Origin: Cryptomeria japonica
Lineage: Eukaryota; Streptophyta; Pinopsida; Cupressales; Cupressaceae
Assembly: GCF_030272615.1 (NCBI RefSeq)
Contig: NC_081413.1
Span: forward strand, 447,992,538-448,056,537
Length of the DNA: 64,000 nt
Direction: 5' to 3'
Below the pieces are notes generated by a model. The model saw only the letters and a program-made list of their open reading frames with translations, was not told the origin of the DNA and did not search any database. The first letter of the stretch is position 1; each line of letters starts with the position of its first letter. The position numbers and the translations under genes are program-made. Positions 34,802-46,800 of this stretch are shown here, piece by piece.

Positions 34802-36100
34802 ATGGGTATTTTGGCTATCAAGGAAGATGCTCCAACACTTGTTATTCAGAATATGGAAAAGGCCCTTGCTGCTAAAATTGAAGACAAGGATGAATGGGTG
34901 ATACACAGTGGATGTTCACATCATATGACTGGAGATAAAAGAAAGTTTCTATCTTTACAAGAAATTGATGGTGGTCTAGTTAGATTTGGAGATGACAGTG
35001 CATGCATGACTGGAGGAAGAGGAACTATATCAATGGATGGTAAGCATAACACTGATAATTTTTATTATGTTGAAGGTTTAAGGCATAATATTTTGAGTGT
35101 AGGATAGTTGGTGGATAAGGGATTTGAATTACAACTCAAGGATGGAAAATGCAAAATCATTAACAAATCTGGATTGGAGATTGCAACTGGTACATAGACT
35201 AAAGGTAACATCTTTCATTTGAACTATGGTGATAAGACTGGTTTGATTGCACAAGTTGATGGGAGTTGGCTATGGCATTAGAGGTTGTGTCATGTGAATT
35301 TTGATTGCATTGTAAAGGTCAGTTCAACTAAGGTTGTTAGAGATATACCTAAGATTGTGAAGCCCTATAATCTGGTATGTAAGGAATGTCAAATAGGAAA
35401 GCATGTCACAACTTCTTTTAAGAGTATACAAGAAAAATCTAATGATGTTCTTGATCTATTTCATACTGATTTATGTGGTCCTGCTAGAATAAAGAGTTTT
35501 TTTAGGGTGATACATATTTCATGCTAATCATTGATGACTATTGTAGAATGATGTGGGTTACTTTTCTAAGGGAGAAAATCTGAAGCTTTTGAAAAGTTTA
35601 AGATCTTTAAAGCTAAAGTTGAGGCAAAGACTGGGTTGAATGTTAAATGCTTAAGGTAAGATCAGGGTGGTGAATTCACATCCGATGAATTTAATAGTTG
35701 TTGTGAGAAGCATGGGATAAGGAGACAGTTGTATGCACCCCCGACACCTCAACATAATGGTGTTGTGGAAAGAAAGAACATAACTATCTTATATGCGGCC
35801 ATAACTATGATGATGGAAGCTAACCTGCCTCATATCAAATGGAGAGAAGTGAGAATGATGGTATACACATTCAACAGAGTTCATATCAAAGGAGACACCG
35901 ATAAGGCACCTTATGAGTTATGGTTTGGTCATACACCTACAGTTAAGTGTTTTAGAATCTTTGGTAGTAAATTCAATATCAAAAGAGATTATTCCATTGG
36001 AAAGTGTGATCCTAGATGCGATGAAAGGATATTTCTTGGTTATTCTAATGAAAGCAAATCATATAGATGTTATAACAAAAGATTATAGAGAATTATGGAG
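34802..36100 (+). pseudogene. Copia A protease and integrase
   Basis: Protease region: EWVIHSGCSHHMTGDK, where the catalytic Asp of D-S-G is His. The GAG-pre-integrase region reads WLWH, then a stop, then RLCHVNFDCIVKV, followed by VCKECQIGKH. The integrase core has LFHTDLCGPARI, a DQGGEF box directly after a stop, and HNGVVERKN with the catalytic Glu. Then come PYELWFGHTPTVKCFRIFG and IFLGYSNESKSYRCY. Stops lie near 35105, 35195, 35279, 35527 and 35658, with a frameshift near 35510. Confidence 0.85.
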
Positions 36101-36439
36101 AGTGCCAATGTCAAGGTGGATGAGTTGCGCAAAGGTCAAATAAGAAATTATGAGTGAATCAGAAGTGGAGATGATCATAATTGAATTGGTAGCACCTGTA
36201 CCAGAACAAAGTGTTGAACCAGTTACCTCGATAGTATTAGAAAATTCAATAATAACTGAAGATCAGTGTAGAGAAACAGAAAGTTAGAAGACTCCTAGGT
36301 ATGTAACGTTAAATCATTTAGAAGATAAGACCATTGGAGACAAGAACAAATGAGTAATGACAAGAAGAAGGTTGGCAGTTGATGAGGTATGTTTAATTTC
36401 TCAAGTTTAACCGGCATCAGTTACTGAAGCTTGTAATCA

Positions 36440-36924
36440 TGAATGTTGGATGAGAGCTATGGAAGAGGAATTAGATTAGATACAAAATAACAACACATGA
36501 ACTTTAGTTCCCTAGCCTAAAAATAAGACTGTTATTGGAACTAAGTAGGTTCTTAGGAATAAATTGAATGAGGATGGATAAGTTGTGAGGAACAAGGCTA
36601 GATTGGTATGTAAAGGATATTCTCAAAAGGAAGGAATTGATTATGATGAGACTTTTGCTCCGGTAGCTAGGATTGAAGATGTGAGATTATTTCTTGCTTA
36701 TGTTGCCTGGATAAGAAATACAAGGTTTATCAGATGGATGTTAAGTGTGCATTTTTAATGGAGATCTTGAAGAGGAAGTTTACATTGAGAAACCTGATGT
36801 ATTTTCACTTTTAGATGACAAAAACATGGTTTGCAGGTTAAGGAAAGCTTTATATGGATTGAAACAAGCCCCTAGAGCTTGGTATGCTAGATCGGACAAA
36901 TATCTTTTGAATCTTGGTTTCACT
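36440..36924 (+). pseudogene. Copia A reverse transcriptase, N-terminal part
   Basis: It reads [30 protein letters not shown] and, after a frameshift near 36705, [13 protein letters not shown], then [19 protein letters not shown] and KYLLNLGFT. This is the conserved RVT_2 core with many TAG stops upstream. It is interrupted exactly at 36924 by the 2.27-kb solo LTR and resumes at 39191/39196. Confidence 0.88.
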
Positions 36925-39190
36925 TGTTGGTATTGTGTTGTCATTAATGTCAACCACTATGGGATGACCACCGGTAGTATAGATGTATGTGCAACACTAC
37001 TATGAAGTATCTTGCATATCACCTTGTGTTGTAGAACACCAGTAATGGTAAGGAAGATGATCTCAGGAGTCACCAGTGCAACAAGTTAGTGCTTGACTTG
37101 TGTAATGAGATAGAAAGGTGTTTGAGCGGTTGTTTGTGATGAAGAGGTAGAATATTACCTAAATCACATCAACACTAGAAGAGAAGAATGAACCGGTATG
37201 CTATGAGGTTGCAGAACATCAAGACTCCCACCAGATGAAGATGCAATCATCATGGGAAGAAATGAATGACAATGAATGTGCTCACATCAGTTCACATGTG
37301 CCTAGTTGAAGAGATACTACTCAACAGGGAAATCACATGAGCATACGATAGAAAGCAGAGGGTGTTACTCCTCCAAGAAAGTGGAGCTTATCTCCTATTA
37401 TGCATTAAGTACATTATAGTTTGGAGAGATAAGAGTGAAGAGGTAAAGGCAAGCACTTGAATGATCACACCGGATCTACCAGTGAATTGAAGGAATGCCC
37501 TTAGTTCTTAAGATCATGGTTATACACTAAACTGAAAAGAGAAGGCATGGTTAAGATACTTGTACAGAGGAAGTGTGAAGTGTTTTTCACCTTGACAAGT
37601 TGGTAGAGGAAGGAACAACATTGATCAGGAAGAAAGGTTGTGTAGATGAAAACATAGGAATGTAACCTCACTAAAAGAAGATAGGAGTCTTATGAAGGTT
37701 GATTACATGGTCTCATCAAGAGTGGTAACTGGTATATGAGTTCAGTAGTTATATAAGAAAGGTGCAGTTGTTGAAATTTTCCCACTTGTGGAAATGAGCA
37801 TACTTTGGATTTGCCAAGTTTGGAGACTGGTTTGAGTGTTCCATCAACAGTTCAAGATGAGGGTAGATATGATAAGGTAACCATTAGAATGGTTGAGACT
37901 CCAAGGGTTAGCAAACTGATAGAAGTAAGGAACCAGTAGGGTGGTTGGTCAGTGAACCTACTTGGACCGAATTGAAGTGCCAAGTTGGCAGATAGTCGAT
38001 ATGGATGCCACAAGGAGTGAACGTGGCAAATTTGTGTTTGAATAAAGATGGAATGTACATCAACAAGGTTGTTGTAGGGTTGGTCAGCTTTAATGAAAGG
38101 TCACACAAATCACGGGACTTGCTACAGAGCAATTACGGGGGTTTGAGGCTCGAGGTCTAGAAGACAACTACGAGTCAACCTAGAGTGATTGAGAAGATCG
38201 AGGCGATAGAGAAAACAACACAATAGATCTTTTGTGATTGACCAAGGGATCAGCTATTAAGGTAAAAAACAAGTCGCAAATATGGCAGAGTTGTGTATTC
38301 AGATGTTAAAAAGATCAGATCATGCAAGATCTGATTGGATTTGGTTTTCCTTGAGGATAGTGAGGAAACCCTAACTGCCTAGTTTTTGAATTAATTTTTG
38401 GAGGGAAAACTAGTTTATAAGAATGTGGCAGAAGAGGAAGAATGGGGCTGAAGAAATATAGAAAATTGGGGGATTGAGAAGTAAAAAAAATTCTATGAGA
38501 AAGAAGAAATTAGCCCAGTGCTCAACAAGCATCTATGAAGAGAGTGAGAGAGAGGGAGAATCTAGTTGAAGCATTCAACCGGTTGGAGTAAAGAACCAGT
38601 AGTGTTTATACTGGTCAAGTAGAAGAGAATGAGGTTGCAAAGAAGGTAAATAGAAAACCAGTAGAGAGTAGAGTAGGTGAAGAATAGCAAGAATAGTGAG
38701 TTGGTGTAGCAAAGAGGATATCTCACCAATAGAGAAAAATATATGAAATGGTTGCAAAATTCACTTGTAACATGATAACCACTTATGTATTTGATGTTTA
38801 CTTTGTGAACATTGAGTTGTAGCTTGGTGTAGGGGTTGGTGCCCTAAAGTAAGGGGTTGGTGCTCCTTTAGGTTGTAGCGCATAAATCAGATAGGGGTTG
38901 GTGCCCTAAAATTTGTATCTTTGATTTACTGTGAGGTTGGATTGGAGCAGTTTACACCAACAACATTGCTCACTGAGGTTTTTCCCATCTTGGGTTTTCC
39001 TCATATATGTTGGTGTTATGAGATGTCTCCTTATGTGTATGTGTATTTGAGTTAGTCTCATCACTAACCGATAAGTTTATATTTTGTTTGATTCATAAAC
39101 TGGTATGCTCAAAAAGAAGAGCTAAAGGGAAAAGTTTAGAGAACCACTGATTCAACCCCTCTCCCTCTCAATGGTGCATTGTGTCTAACA
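36925..39190 (+). mobile_element. Solo LTR G, 2.27 kb, inside copia A
   Basis: TGTTGGTATTGTG at the left and GTGTCTAACA at the right, with exact 5-bp duplication TCACT at 36920-36924 and 39191-39195. It splits the RT codons of copia A. Twice the length of the other copia LTRs here. A partial block GGTTTTTCCC ... GGGTTTTCC lies at 38971-39006. Three copies of GGGGTTGGTGCYCYW lie at 38831-38915. I see no PBS, PPT or coding capacity inside, which supports a solo LTR over a complete small element. Confidence 0.82.
38831..38915. repeat. Triplicated GGGGTTGGTG motif in solo LTR G
   Basis: GGGGTTGGTGCCCTAAA, GGGGTTGGTGCTCCTTTA and GGGGTTGGTGCCCTAAA occur within 85 bp. Confidence 0.8.
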
Positions 39191-39543
39191 TCACTAAAGC
39201 TAACACTAATAATAACTTATACTATAAGATCACTGAAGATGACATAATGATTGTTGAAGTCTTTGTTCATGATATCATTTTCGGAAGTGACGACAAGTTA
39301 TCCATGGAATTCTCTGATAATATGAAGAATGAATTTGAGATGTCTATGATTAGGGAGATGATATTTTTCTTAGGTTTACAGATTACTTAGAATGATAAAG
39401 GTATTTTCATCTATCAAACTAAGTATGCTAGAGAATTGTTGAAGAAATTTGGTATGGAAAATTCCAAATTGGTTGGAACTCCTATGGTTACAAGTGAGAA
39501 ATTGACAAAGAATGATGCATCAGCTCTGATAAATCCTACAAGG
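39191..39543 (+). pseudogene. Copia A reverse transcriptase, C-terminal part
   Basis: It continues NNNLYYKITEDDIMIVEV, then FVHDIIFGS where the catalytic YVDD is expected (one Asp changed to His), and EMIFFLGLQIT. It runs to ALINPTR at the junction with copia B. TAG at 39388-39390. The last codons are split by the CAAGG duplication (39539-39543). Confidence 0.85.
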
Positions 39544-40675
39544 TGTTGGCCATTTGGAGGAATTGATTATGTGTTGCATTGATGTTTTGTCATTGATATC
39601 AACACAATCTACTTGCTTGGTTTGGATCCAACATGATCTGGTATGATTTGGTTATGGAATTGGCTTATTCATGATACTCATGTTCATATTCAGTAAGTTG
39701 GTTTTGGTCTAGTGATGAGATGCTATCATCTTTTCTTGGAAGCTTGGCTTGTCGTTCCGGTGCAGCTTCTGGTGGAGTTTCAGGATGTTGATGGTGATCA
39801 TGTTCAAGATTTGGTGAATGGAGATCATTTCTTTAGCATGTGGACCTATATTGGATCCTGGTTGATCTAGTTTATGGATCAGCTTAATGTAACATGTGGA
39901 TTGGACCTCTCGATGTGTTTCCAAGATGTTTTATGTGTTGGATATTATTTGTTTGGTCTAAGGCTGACATGTTTTATAATTATGTAATTGGTTTATTATC
40001 TGGTGGCGGACTTGATTTTTTATGGTTGAGAGTTTTTATATATGATGTAAGATCTCATTGTAGATCATCATGGGAATTAGATCAAAGCTATAAGATCAGG
40101 GTATGTATATGGATGTGTAATGTGCGAATAATGTAATATAATTCAAACAGAGGAGGTGGATCATTGGAGATCAAATTGGGTTTACATAAGAGGATTTAGT
40201 CCTCTTTTATTGAGCTTAACCAGAACAGTACTCAAGGATAGGAGATGCTATCTTTGCAGTTCATTCCTTCTTCTGGCTTATAGTTTGGATTTCTATGTAG
40301 TCAGTGAGACTCCTTTTGTGATGAGTAGTGCACTCTAGGATGTTGGCCTTCTTGCAAGTGTAGGCCCCTCAATTATAATTCACATACTTACTGCAAAAGT
40401 ATTATCTGACTGTGGGTAGGCTTCCCATCGTGGTTTTTCCCTTTACCGGGTTTTCCACGTATAAATCTTGGTGTCATGTGGATGGTATTTATTCTCTAAT
40501 TATTGTTTATGCTTAAGTGGTTTGACTGCTATTCCAGTATTTAGTTTAAGCATTCCAGTATTAATGTTTTGGGTTCTGGTATTAAAGTTTCTATTGCTAA
40601 ATGTTCTAGTAATATGTGAAAACTGATTCACCCCCCCACTCTCAGTTATCTTCTAGTTATTTGAATTGTCTAATA
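39544..40675 (+). repeat. Copia B 5' LTR
   Basis: 1,132 bp, TGTTGGCCATTTGGAGG to TTGTCTAATA, where the terminal CA is now TA. The shared LTR block is at 40422-40460. Confidence 0.9.
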
Positions 40676-40677
40676 AT

Positions 40678-40689
40678 TCGTATCAGAGC
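40678..40689 (+). other. Copia B primer binding site
   Basis: TCGTATCAGAGC, one change from TGGTATCAGAGC, placed two bases after the LTR. Confidence 0.8.
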
Positions 40690-40733
40690 TTTGGTCCTTG
40701 CTATAGAAATCTTAACCACTTGAGGAAGATCCT

Positions 40734-41729
40734 ATGGCGACTAATAGTTCAAGTCCATCCAGTTCATTTGGAGCTATCTTTCGGAGAGATATTCCTAGGA
40801 TTTATGGAAGAAATTACACAGTATGGAAGATTCAGATGGAGACTCATCTAAGATGTCTTGACAAGGAGATTTGGGAGATCACAGAGAATGGTGTTACACC
40901 TCATAATCTGACATCTAGCAATCCTCCTCCAGCAAACCTGGATAAGGATCTTGAAAATGATTGCAGAGCAAGATAAACCCTCTTGTGTGCACTTTCTAAT
41001 CAACAAATAATGGGATTAACTAACAAATCATCTGGAAAGGCTATATGGGATAAGTTGGAGACTCTTAATGAAGGTGACCCTGCAGTGAAGATTCCTAAAC
41101 TTGATGGTTACCAAGTGAGATATGGAAACCTAAAGATGGAAGAAGATGAAAGGATTACTGCATTCATGGAAAGGTTAAATGAGATTGTTATGAGTATTCA
41201 ATGTTGTGGTGGAACTCTAAGTGAAGATGAAATTATTTCTAAAGTTTTGAGAGCCCTACCATCAGCTTACAAGATGAAGGCTACTACTATTAATGAGTTG
41301 AGAACAATGGCTAATACATCTATCAACAAAGATACCTTGGTTGGAAAATTATTTGCTTTTGAGCTTGAAGAATTTGGACCTTCTGGAGCTGTGAAGACTA
41401 AACCTTCTTTTCATGCATCTGCATCAGCAACCGATAAACAAGATTGGAAAGCTTTATATGCAAAGGAATTAGATGATATGAAGAGAGAAGATGATGCGTT
41501 TGAGCAACTTGAAGCACTATTTGCTAGAATAGTACCTAAAGGACCGATAGGAAGTAAGTATGAAGGGAAAACACCTATTAAATGTTTTACATGTAATAAG
41601 ATTGGTCATTGTGCATCTAGATGTTCTAAAAGGAATTCAAGATTTGAAGAAATAGTTAGAAGATCTTTTAATCCTAACCCTGGATATCAGAACAAGTATA
41701 AGTACAAGAAAAACAAAGACAAATCATGA
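40734..41729 (+). pseudogene. Copia B gag
   Basis: ATG at 40734 (MATNSSSPSSSFGAIF) opens a frame broken only by TAA at 40974-40976. It then runs to TGA at 41727-41729 and continues in the same frame into pol. The UBN2-type core reads YTVWKIQMETHLRCLDK, KSSGKAIWDKLETLNEG and MEEDERITAFMERLNEI. The zinc knuckle CFTCNKIGHCASRC near 41587-41628 is intact (CX2CX4HX4C). It is the best preserved gag in the window, of usual length for plant copia gag (about 330 residues). Confidence 0.88.
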
Positions 41730-42439
41730 TACATAGCGGATGAGGAAGGTTTTACTAATTCTCATGATGAACTAGCAGAAGACTCTTCTTGTGGTTCCGC
41801 CAATGGGAAGGAATGGGTGTTCCTGTCTATCAAGGAAGATATTCTGGCACTGGAAGAGAATGTACCTGAAGAGAAGGCACTTGTTGCTACAATTGAAGAC
41901 ACGGATGAATGGGTAATTGGTAGTTGTTATTCACGTCATATGACTGGAGATAAAGGGAATTTTTTATCTTTGCAAGAATTTGATGGCGGTCTTGTTAGAT
42001 TTGGAGATGACAAAGCATGTATGATCAAAGGAAAAAGAACTATATCATTGGATGGTAAGAACAATATTGACAATGTTTATTATGTTGAAAGTTTAAGACA
42101 TAATCTTTTGAGTGTAGGACAATTGGTGGATAAGGGATTTTAATTATAGTTCAAGGATGGAAAATACAAAATCATTACCGGATATGGTTGGAGATTGCAA
42201 CCGGTGCACAAACAAAAGGTAATATATTTCATTTGAATTCCAGTGAGAAGATATGCTTGATTTCACAAATTCATGAGATTTGGCTATGGCATAAAAGGTT
42301 GTGTAATGCAAATTTTGATTGCATTGTGAAGACCAGTTCAACTAAGGCAGTTAGAGATATAGTTAAGATTGTGAAGCCCTTTAATCCAGTATGTAAATAA
42401 TGTCAAATAGATAAATAGGTCAGAACCTATTTTAGGAGT
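41730..42439 (+). pseudogene. Copia B protease and start of integrase
   Basis: In frame with gag it reads KEWVFLSIKEDI, then EWVIGSCYSRHMTGDKGNF, where the protease D-S-G is G-S-C, so catalysis is lost. LRHNLLSVGQLVDKGF follows, then stops at 42141 and a shift near 42180, then IWLWHKRLCNANFDCIV and PFNPVCK. The frame is interrupted at 42439 by element D; integrase resumes at 50110. Confidence 0.82.
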
Positions 42440-43550
42440 TGATGAATACTAAGAGGGGGGGTGAACTAGTATGCCAAAAAACTTTGCACTTAAACACTTT
42501 ACAAGACTGACAGTAAATCGGTAAAACAGTTTAGCAGACAAACCGGTTAGCACACATGCAAACCAAATAGAAAATAATGCATTCACCCAAAGAAGAACAA
42601 ACACTATAACACATGAGATTTTGACATGGAAACCCAAATGGGAAAAACCACGGTGAGATGGAACTCACAAGTAACTATCTGCAAAATACGAACTAGACCG
42701 GTTAAGGTCTTACAATGTTCTTTACCAGAACAGATCATGTTAGGAATCTCAAACTCTACTAGGAGATAAGTTCGATTAAAGACTACCTTGCTAGAGGATT
42801 TTAGATCCACAGATGTGAACCACCTTGTTAGAGGATTTACAAAAGGCTTTTGGGCCTACCCGGTTAAGGGCTATAGACTTGTCAAAGATGTGAGTAATCA
42901 ACAAGTGTTTGATCTATCTAGTAGCACAGACTGCTTGGTTAGATCCTTCATAGCTCATTCCTAATGCACTCCAGCATTACTTCAGTCTTCTGCACATTCA
43001 TATTCTCTCCAACTCCTCAATCACCTTAAACCCTAGCAACAACATAAACTTTCACTATTTCTACATCAACAACCTAAAACCCTAGACATGATGTCCTTAT
43101 AAAGGAATCTGATTTCATGTCGGTCCAATAGGATTAAAATTCCTAGGTTCAATGAACCTGGACATACTTGGTACCATGACACAAAAAGGCACCATTTAGG
43201 TGTCGGCACCGTCAAACAATCGGTGGATGGTAACTCATCATAAAATGCTAGTTGGTAACTCATCGCAGAGTATTACCGGTTCATACAGAATGTTGGTTGC
43301 TGGTTTGACAAAAATGAAGACTGGTAAAAATATGTTATGACACTTTCATCTCTCATACTGCTTGGGGTCAACATGCCGCTTCAGAACGGGAAACACATTC
43401 TGCAAAACACTAATAGTCTAAAGACTATAATACAACATACAGGTTGGAACAAATACCGGTTGTGCTCAAACTCATACATATAAAGGAGATCTCAATGCAA
43501 GTGTGTGTCCATCAATGACAATCACAACATAAACATCAAAAATGCCAACA
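42440..43550 (-). repeat. Element D 3' LTR (left copy)
   Basis: TGATGAATACTAAGAGG to AAAATGCCAACA. On the minus strand it starts TGTTGGCATTTTTGATG. It matches 48984-50109 at high similarity; the right copy has a short duplication of AGACCGGTTAAGGTC-like sequence near 49240. Shared LTR block at 42624-42657. Confidence 0.92.
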
Positions 43551-43562
43551 ATCTCCCCCTTT
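43551..43562 (-). other. Element D polypurine tract
   Basis: On the minus strand AAAGGGGGAGAT, directly before the 3' LTR, identical to the tract used by copia A, B and C. A second PPT-like copy lies about 230 bp upstream near 43780-43795. Confidence 0.85.
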
Positions 43563-43841
43563 GGCATTGATGGTAACACTTAGGAAAATAAAATGTGGAC
43601 ATCTAAGTGTTTTACAACAAAATCATGCCATTAGCAAAATTGTTCCCCCTAAGCATATACACTATCCCTTTGGCAATACAATGTATAACAATTTTGCATA
43701 AAGAGCATAAACATTGAGATATTAAGAGCATATATCAAAATTTTGATAACTAGATACTTTTTCTCAAATAGAATTCTTCTCCCCCTTTGCCAACAATGAC
43801 AAAGTACAACTGGACAATCCTATTTTCAAAATAATAAAAGT

Positions 43842-46800
43842 CTATGACAATAAGGAATAATACTTGTCAAAAATAGATTTAAAATCCTGCAAGAATTGAT
43901 TCATCAATAAAGACCAGGACTCAAGTAGGGAGGTGGCAACTTTCTTTTCTATCTACATCTAGGAGACCTATTCTTCCATGGCATCACTTATGTTCATCTC
44001 CTGTGTAACTGTTAAGGCATCCAGGTTCAAATAGCACTTTTGGAGAATTTGCAATTGTGGGAGTAGAACTAGTTGTAGCTCTTGCAAATCTCTAGACTGG
44101 GTGCTAATCTCTTGCTCCATTTTTGCTAACTGGATGTGAAACCAGTGAATGGTTTGCCCATAAGTTGTAAAGGAGTCATAAGGTGGCTTGAATGTGCTCA
44201 TGTAGGACTGCAAGTCCGGTGTAAGCTTTTGCTTCTGAGCTAGAACATCATCATAGAATAGATGGGGTTGGAAAATCTTGCTGAGTAGTAGATTCCCCTC
44301 ATCTAGAGTGTCCCTTATATCCTTTTGATCTCTCTTTAGTTTAGATCAGAGCTCATTCAACTTCTTCACCAAAGTTATATTAAGAGCTTTTTGATGCTCC
44401 TTTTTGACATTTGCCTCTACTTCCTCTTCTAGGCTCTGTACCTGATCATCCACTACTGTGTATAGGAGCTTAAGATTAGATAGTGATGAATTAGTGTTGG
44501 CAAGATTTGTACCGAGTATCAAACTGGTAAGAGTGTCCACAACCGCTTCAATTACATCTTGTTGCTTCTTCCTTCAAATAATTTCAAGGTGCTCTTCAGC
44601 AACCTTGATGCTCTGCATTAGCTCTATTTTACTTGCACACTGGAGATCGATAGGACTGGTGACATCAGTCAGTTTGTCTTGACTCTCAATTGCCTTTGGA
44701 GTTTCCATCTAGGTGCTCTTCTTTGCTTCTCCTGCCTTGTACTCTTCTGCTTTCTTCTTCTTCGCTTCTCTCCTCTTCTCCACTTCCTTGTCCTCCTCAG
44801 CCTTTTTCTTTTCTGCTTCCTTCTTCTTCTCCTGTTCCTTATCTTCCTCTTCTTTCTTCTTCCTCTCTGCTTCCTTCTTTTTCTCCTGTTCCTTATCTTC
44901 CTCTTCCTTCTTCTTCCTCTCTGCTTCCTTCTTCTTCTCCTATTTCTTATCTTCCTCTTCCTTCTTCTTCTTTTCTTCTTCTTGCTTCTTTTTCTCTTCT
45001 TCATCCTTCTTCTTCTTCTCCTCTTCATCTTTCTTCTTCTTCTCCTCTTCATCCTTTTTCTTCTTCTCTTCTTCATCCTTTTTATTCTTCTCTTCTTCTT
45101 CCTTTTTCCGCTTTTCTTCTTCACCCTTTTTCCTCTGCTCAACCTCTTCCTTTGCCACTTCTTGTCTGTCCTTGGCTTGCTTATCAACCTGTTTAGCATG
45201 TTGCTCCTATCCTATTACCTTAGATGGTGTTTCTTGATTAGCATCCTCTACATCCAGAGCATCGACATCAACGGTGTCGATCGGTTCAACAACTAAATTT
45301 CCTTCATCATCAAATACTTCATCCGGTTTGGATATAACCGGTTCTTTTTCAACTTTCCGGTTGGCTAGACACACTTTGTGAGACTGGACAACAGTTATCA
45401 TATAGTGATGAGTTTCTTTTTCTACATCATCAACTCTACCTTCTAACAGCCAGAGTCTTCTTCTTCTAGTGAAGAAGAGTCCTTTATTTTGGTCAATAAC
45501 ATCAAATAATTCAGAATTTGACAGTTCGGGAAAGTATTGTGCAAACACTTTCTCCCTAATTTCCCGTTCCTTTTCTATGGCAATGCACCATCTATTATCT
45601 AATGACATATATAAAGAATCCAATGTCTGAGATTTAATCTCTGAGGGTGACTGATCATTAGCACATAAATATTGAATTATTTCCTTTTCAACTGCTTCCT
45701 TTTCATCACCATTAAAGTCATCAAAACACTCAATTAAGTCATGTAGCACTTTTCTCCTAATATTCTTTATTGTTCTTTGACAATGTGTCAAAGGTTTATA
45801 GGAAGAGATATCTATATTTACCGGTGCAGATGATGCCGGTTCATTCTTTGTCTTTCTCTTTGCTTGACGTGTTTTCTTTGGCTTTTCCTCAAACATAGTT
45901 TCTTCGTCCGGATTTAGTTTAGGGGCCGGCCGGTTCTGAATGAAATCTAAACTTGCTTTTGAGTCTGGAGAGGTATTCCTTGTCTTCCTCTTTCTCTCGA
46001 ACACTTTAGCCAGTGCCACTTCCGGTTTCTTCTTGGCTAGTGACCGCTTGGTCACTTTTGGAGTTGCAGTAGTAACCGGTGCTGATGCAGCAGGCACTGC
46101 CTTTGCCTTCTTCACTGCAAGTTCTTTTCCTTTCTTTGCAGAGGGTTCCTCGACCGATGTAACTCTTTCTAGATAGGTTCTGATCCTCTTTGCCTTAGGA
46201 TCAAGAGGTGAGGTAATAAGGGTAGAGGCATACCCTTCTAACATATCGTACATCACCTCATAGCCCATTGGCTCCACTTCTTCCTATCTAGGCTCAACAG
46301 CCTCCATTATGCATTGATCCACCTTAATGGTGAAACAGATATCATCCTCATATTTCTTGATGATGTCACCAAATATTCTCATTCTTTGACTCATTTTCCA
46401 TCTGAACTCATCAAAATACTTGTTCAGAACATCAGGGTAACCGGTTCCAATTGCTTCAATGCTTTCCTTGATTTTCTTGGTCACCGGTTGGTCAGCAGAC
46501 CATTGGACATTTCCTACTCTAGGAAAGTAGCCTTGGAAATAGAAGAACAACCCAACCAGTAGATGCCCAAACTTGAACCTTAGTGCATTATCCTGTTTGA
46601 TTGACTTTAGATTCAACAGGAATTGTCTCTGCATACTGGTGCATAGATCAAATGATGCATCCTCCTTTATCATCCAGTAGGCGGCATTTACCGCTGCAGC
46701 AGATACAAAGTTAATTGTGCTAGCTGAGAATGTCCAGTATCCAATCACCATACATGCATACTTCACCAGATCATCCTTGATAGAATTGACTGTCATGCCT

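Noticed and set aside
42449-42637. Minus-strand 62-codon ORF repeated at 48993-49181
   Set aside because: Both copies lie inside the two LTRs of element D; the match reflects LTR identity, not a gene pair.
44679-45296. Several long plus-strand open frames rich in Phe, Leu, Ser and Pro (up to 205 codons)
   Set aside because: They are antisense reads of the Glu/Lys repeat of D ORF2; the composition is a product of CTTCTTC-rich DNA.
45940-46176. Plus-strand 78-codon frame with signal-peptide-like composition
   Set aside because: It lies antisense to the long D ORF2 frame and has no independent support.
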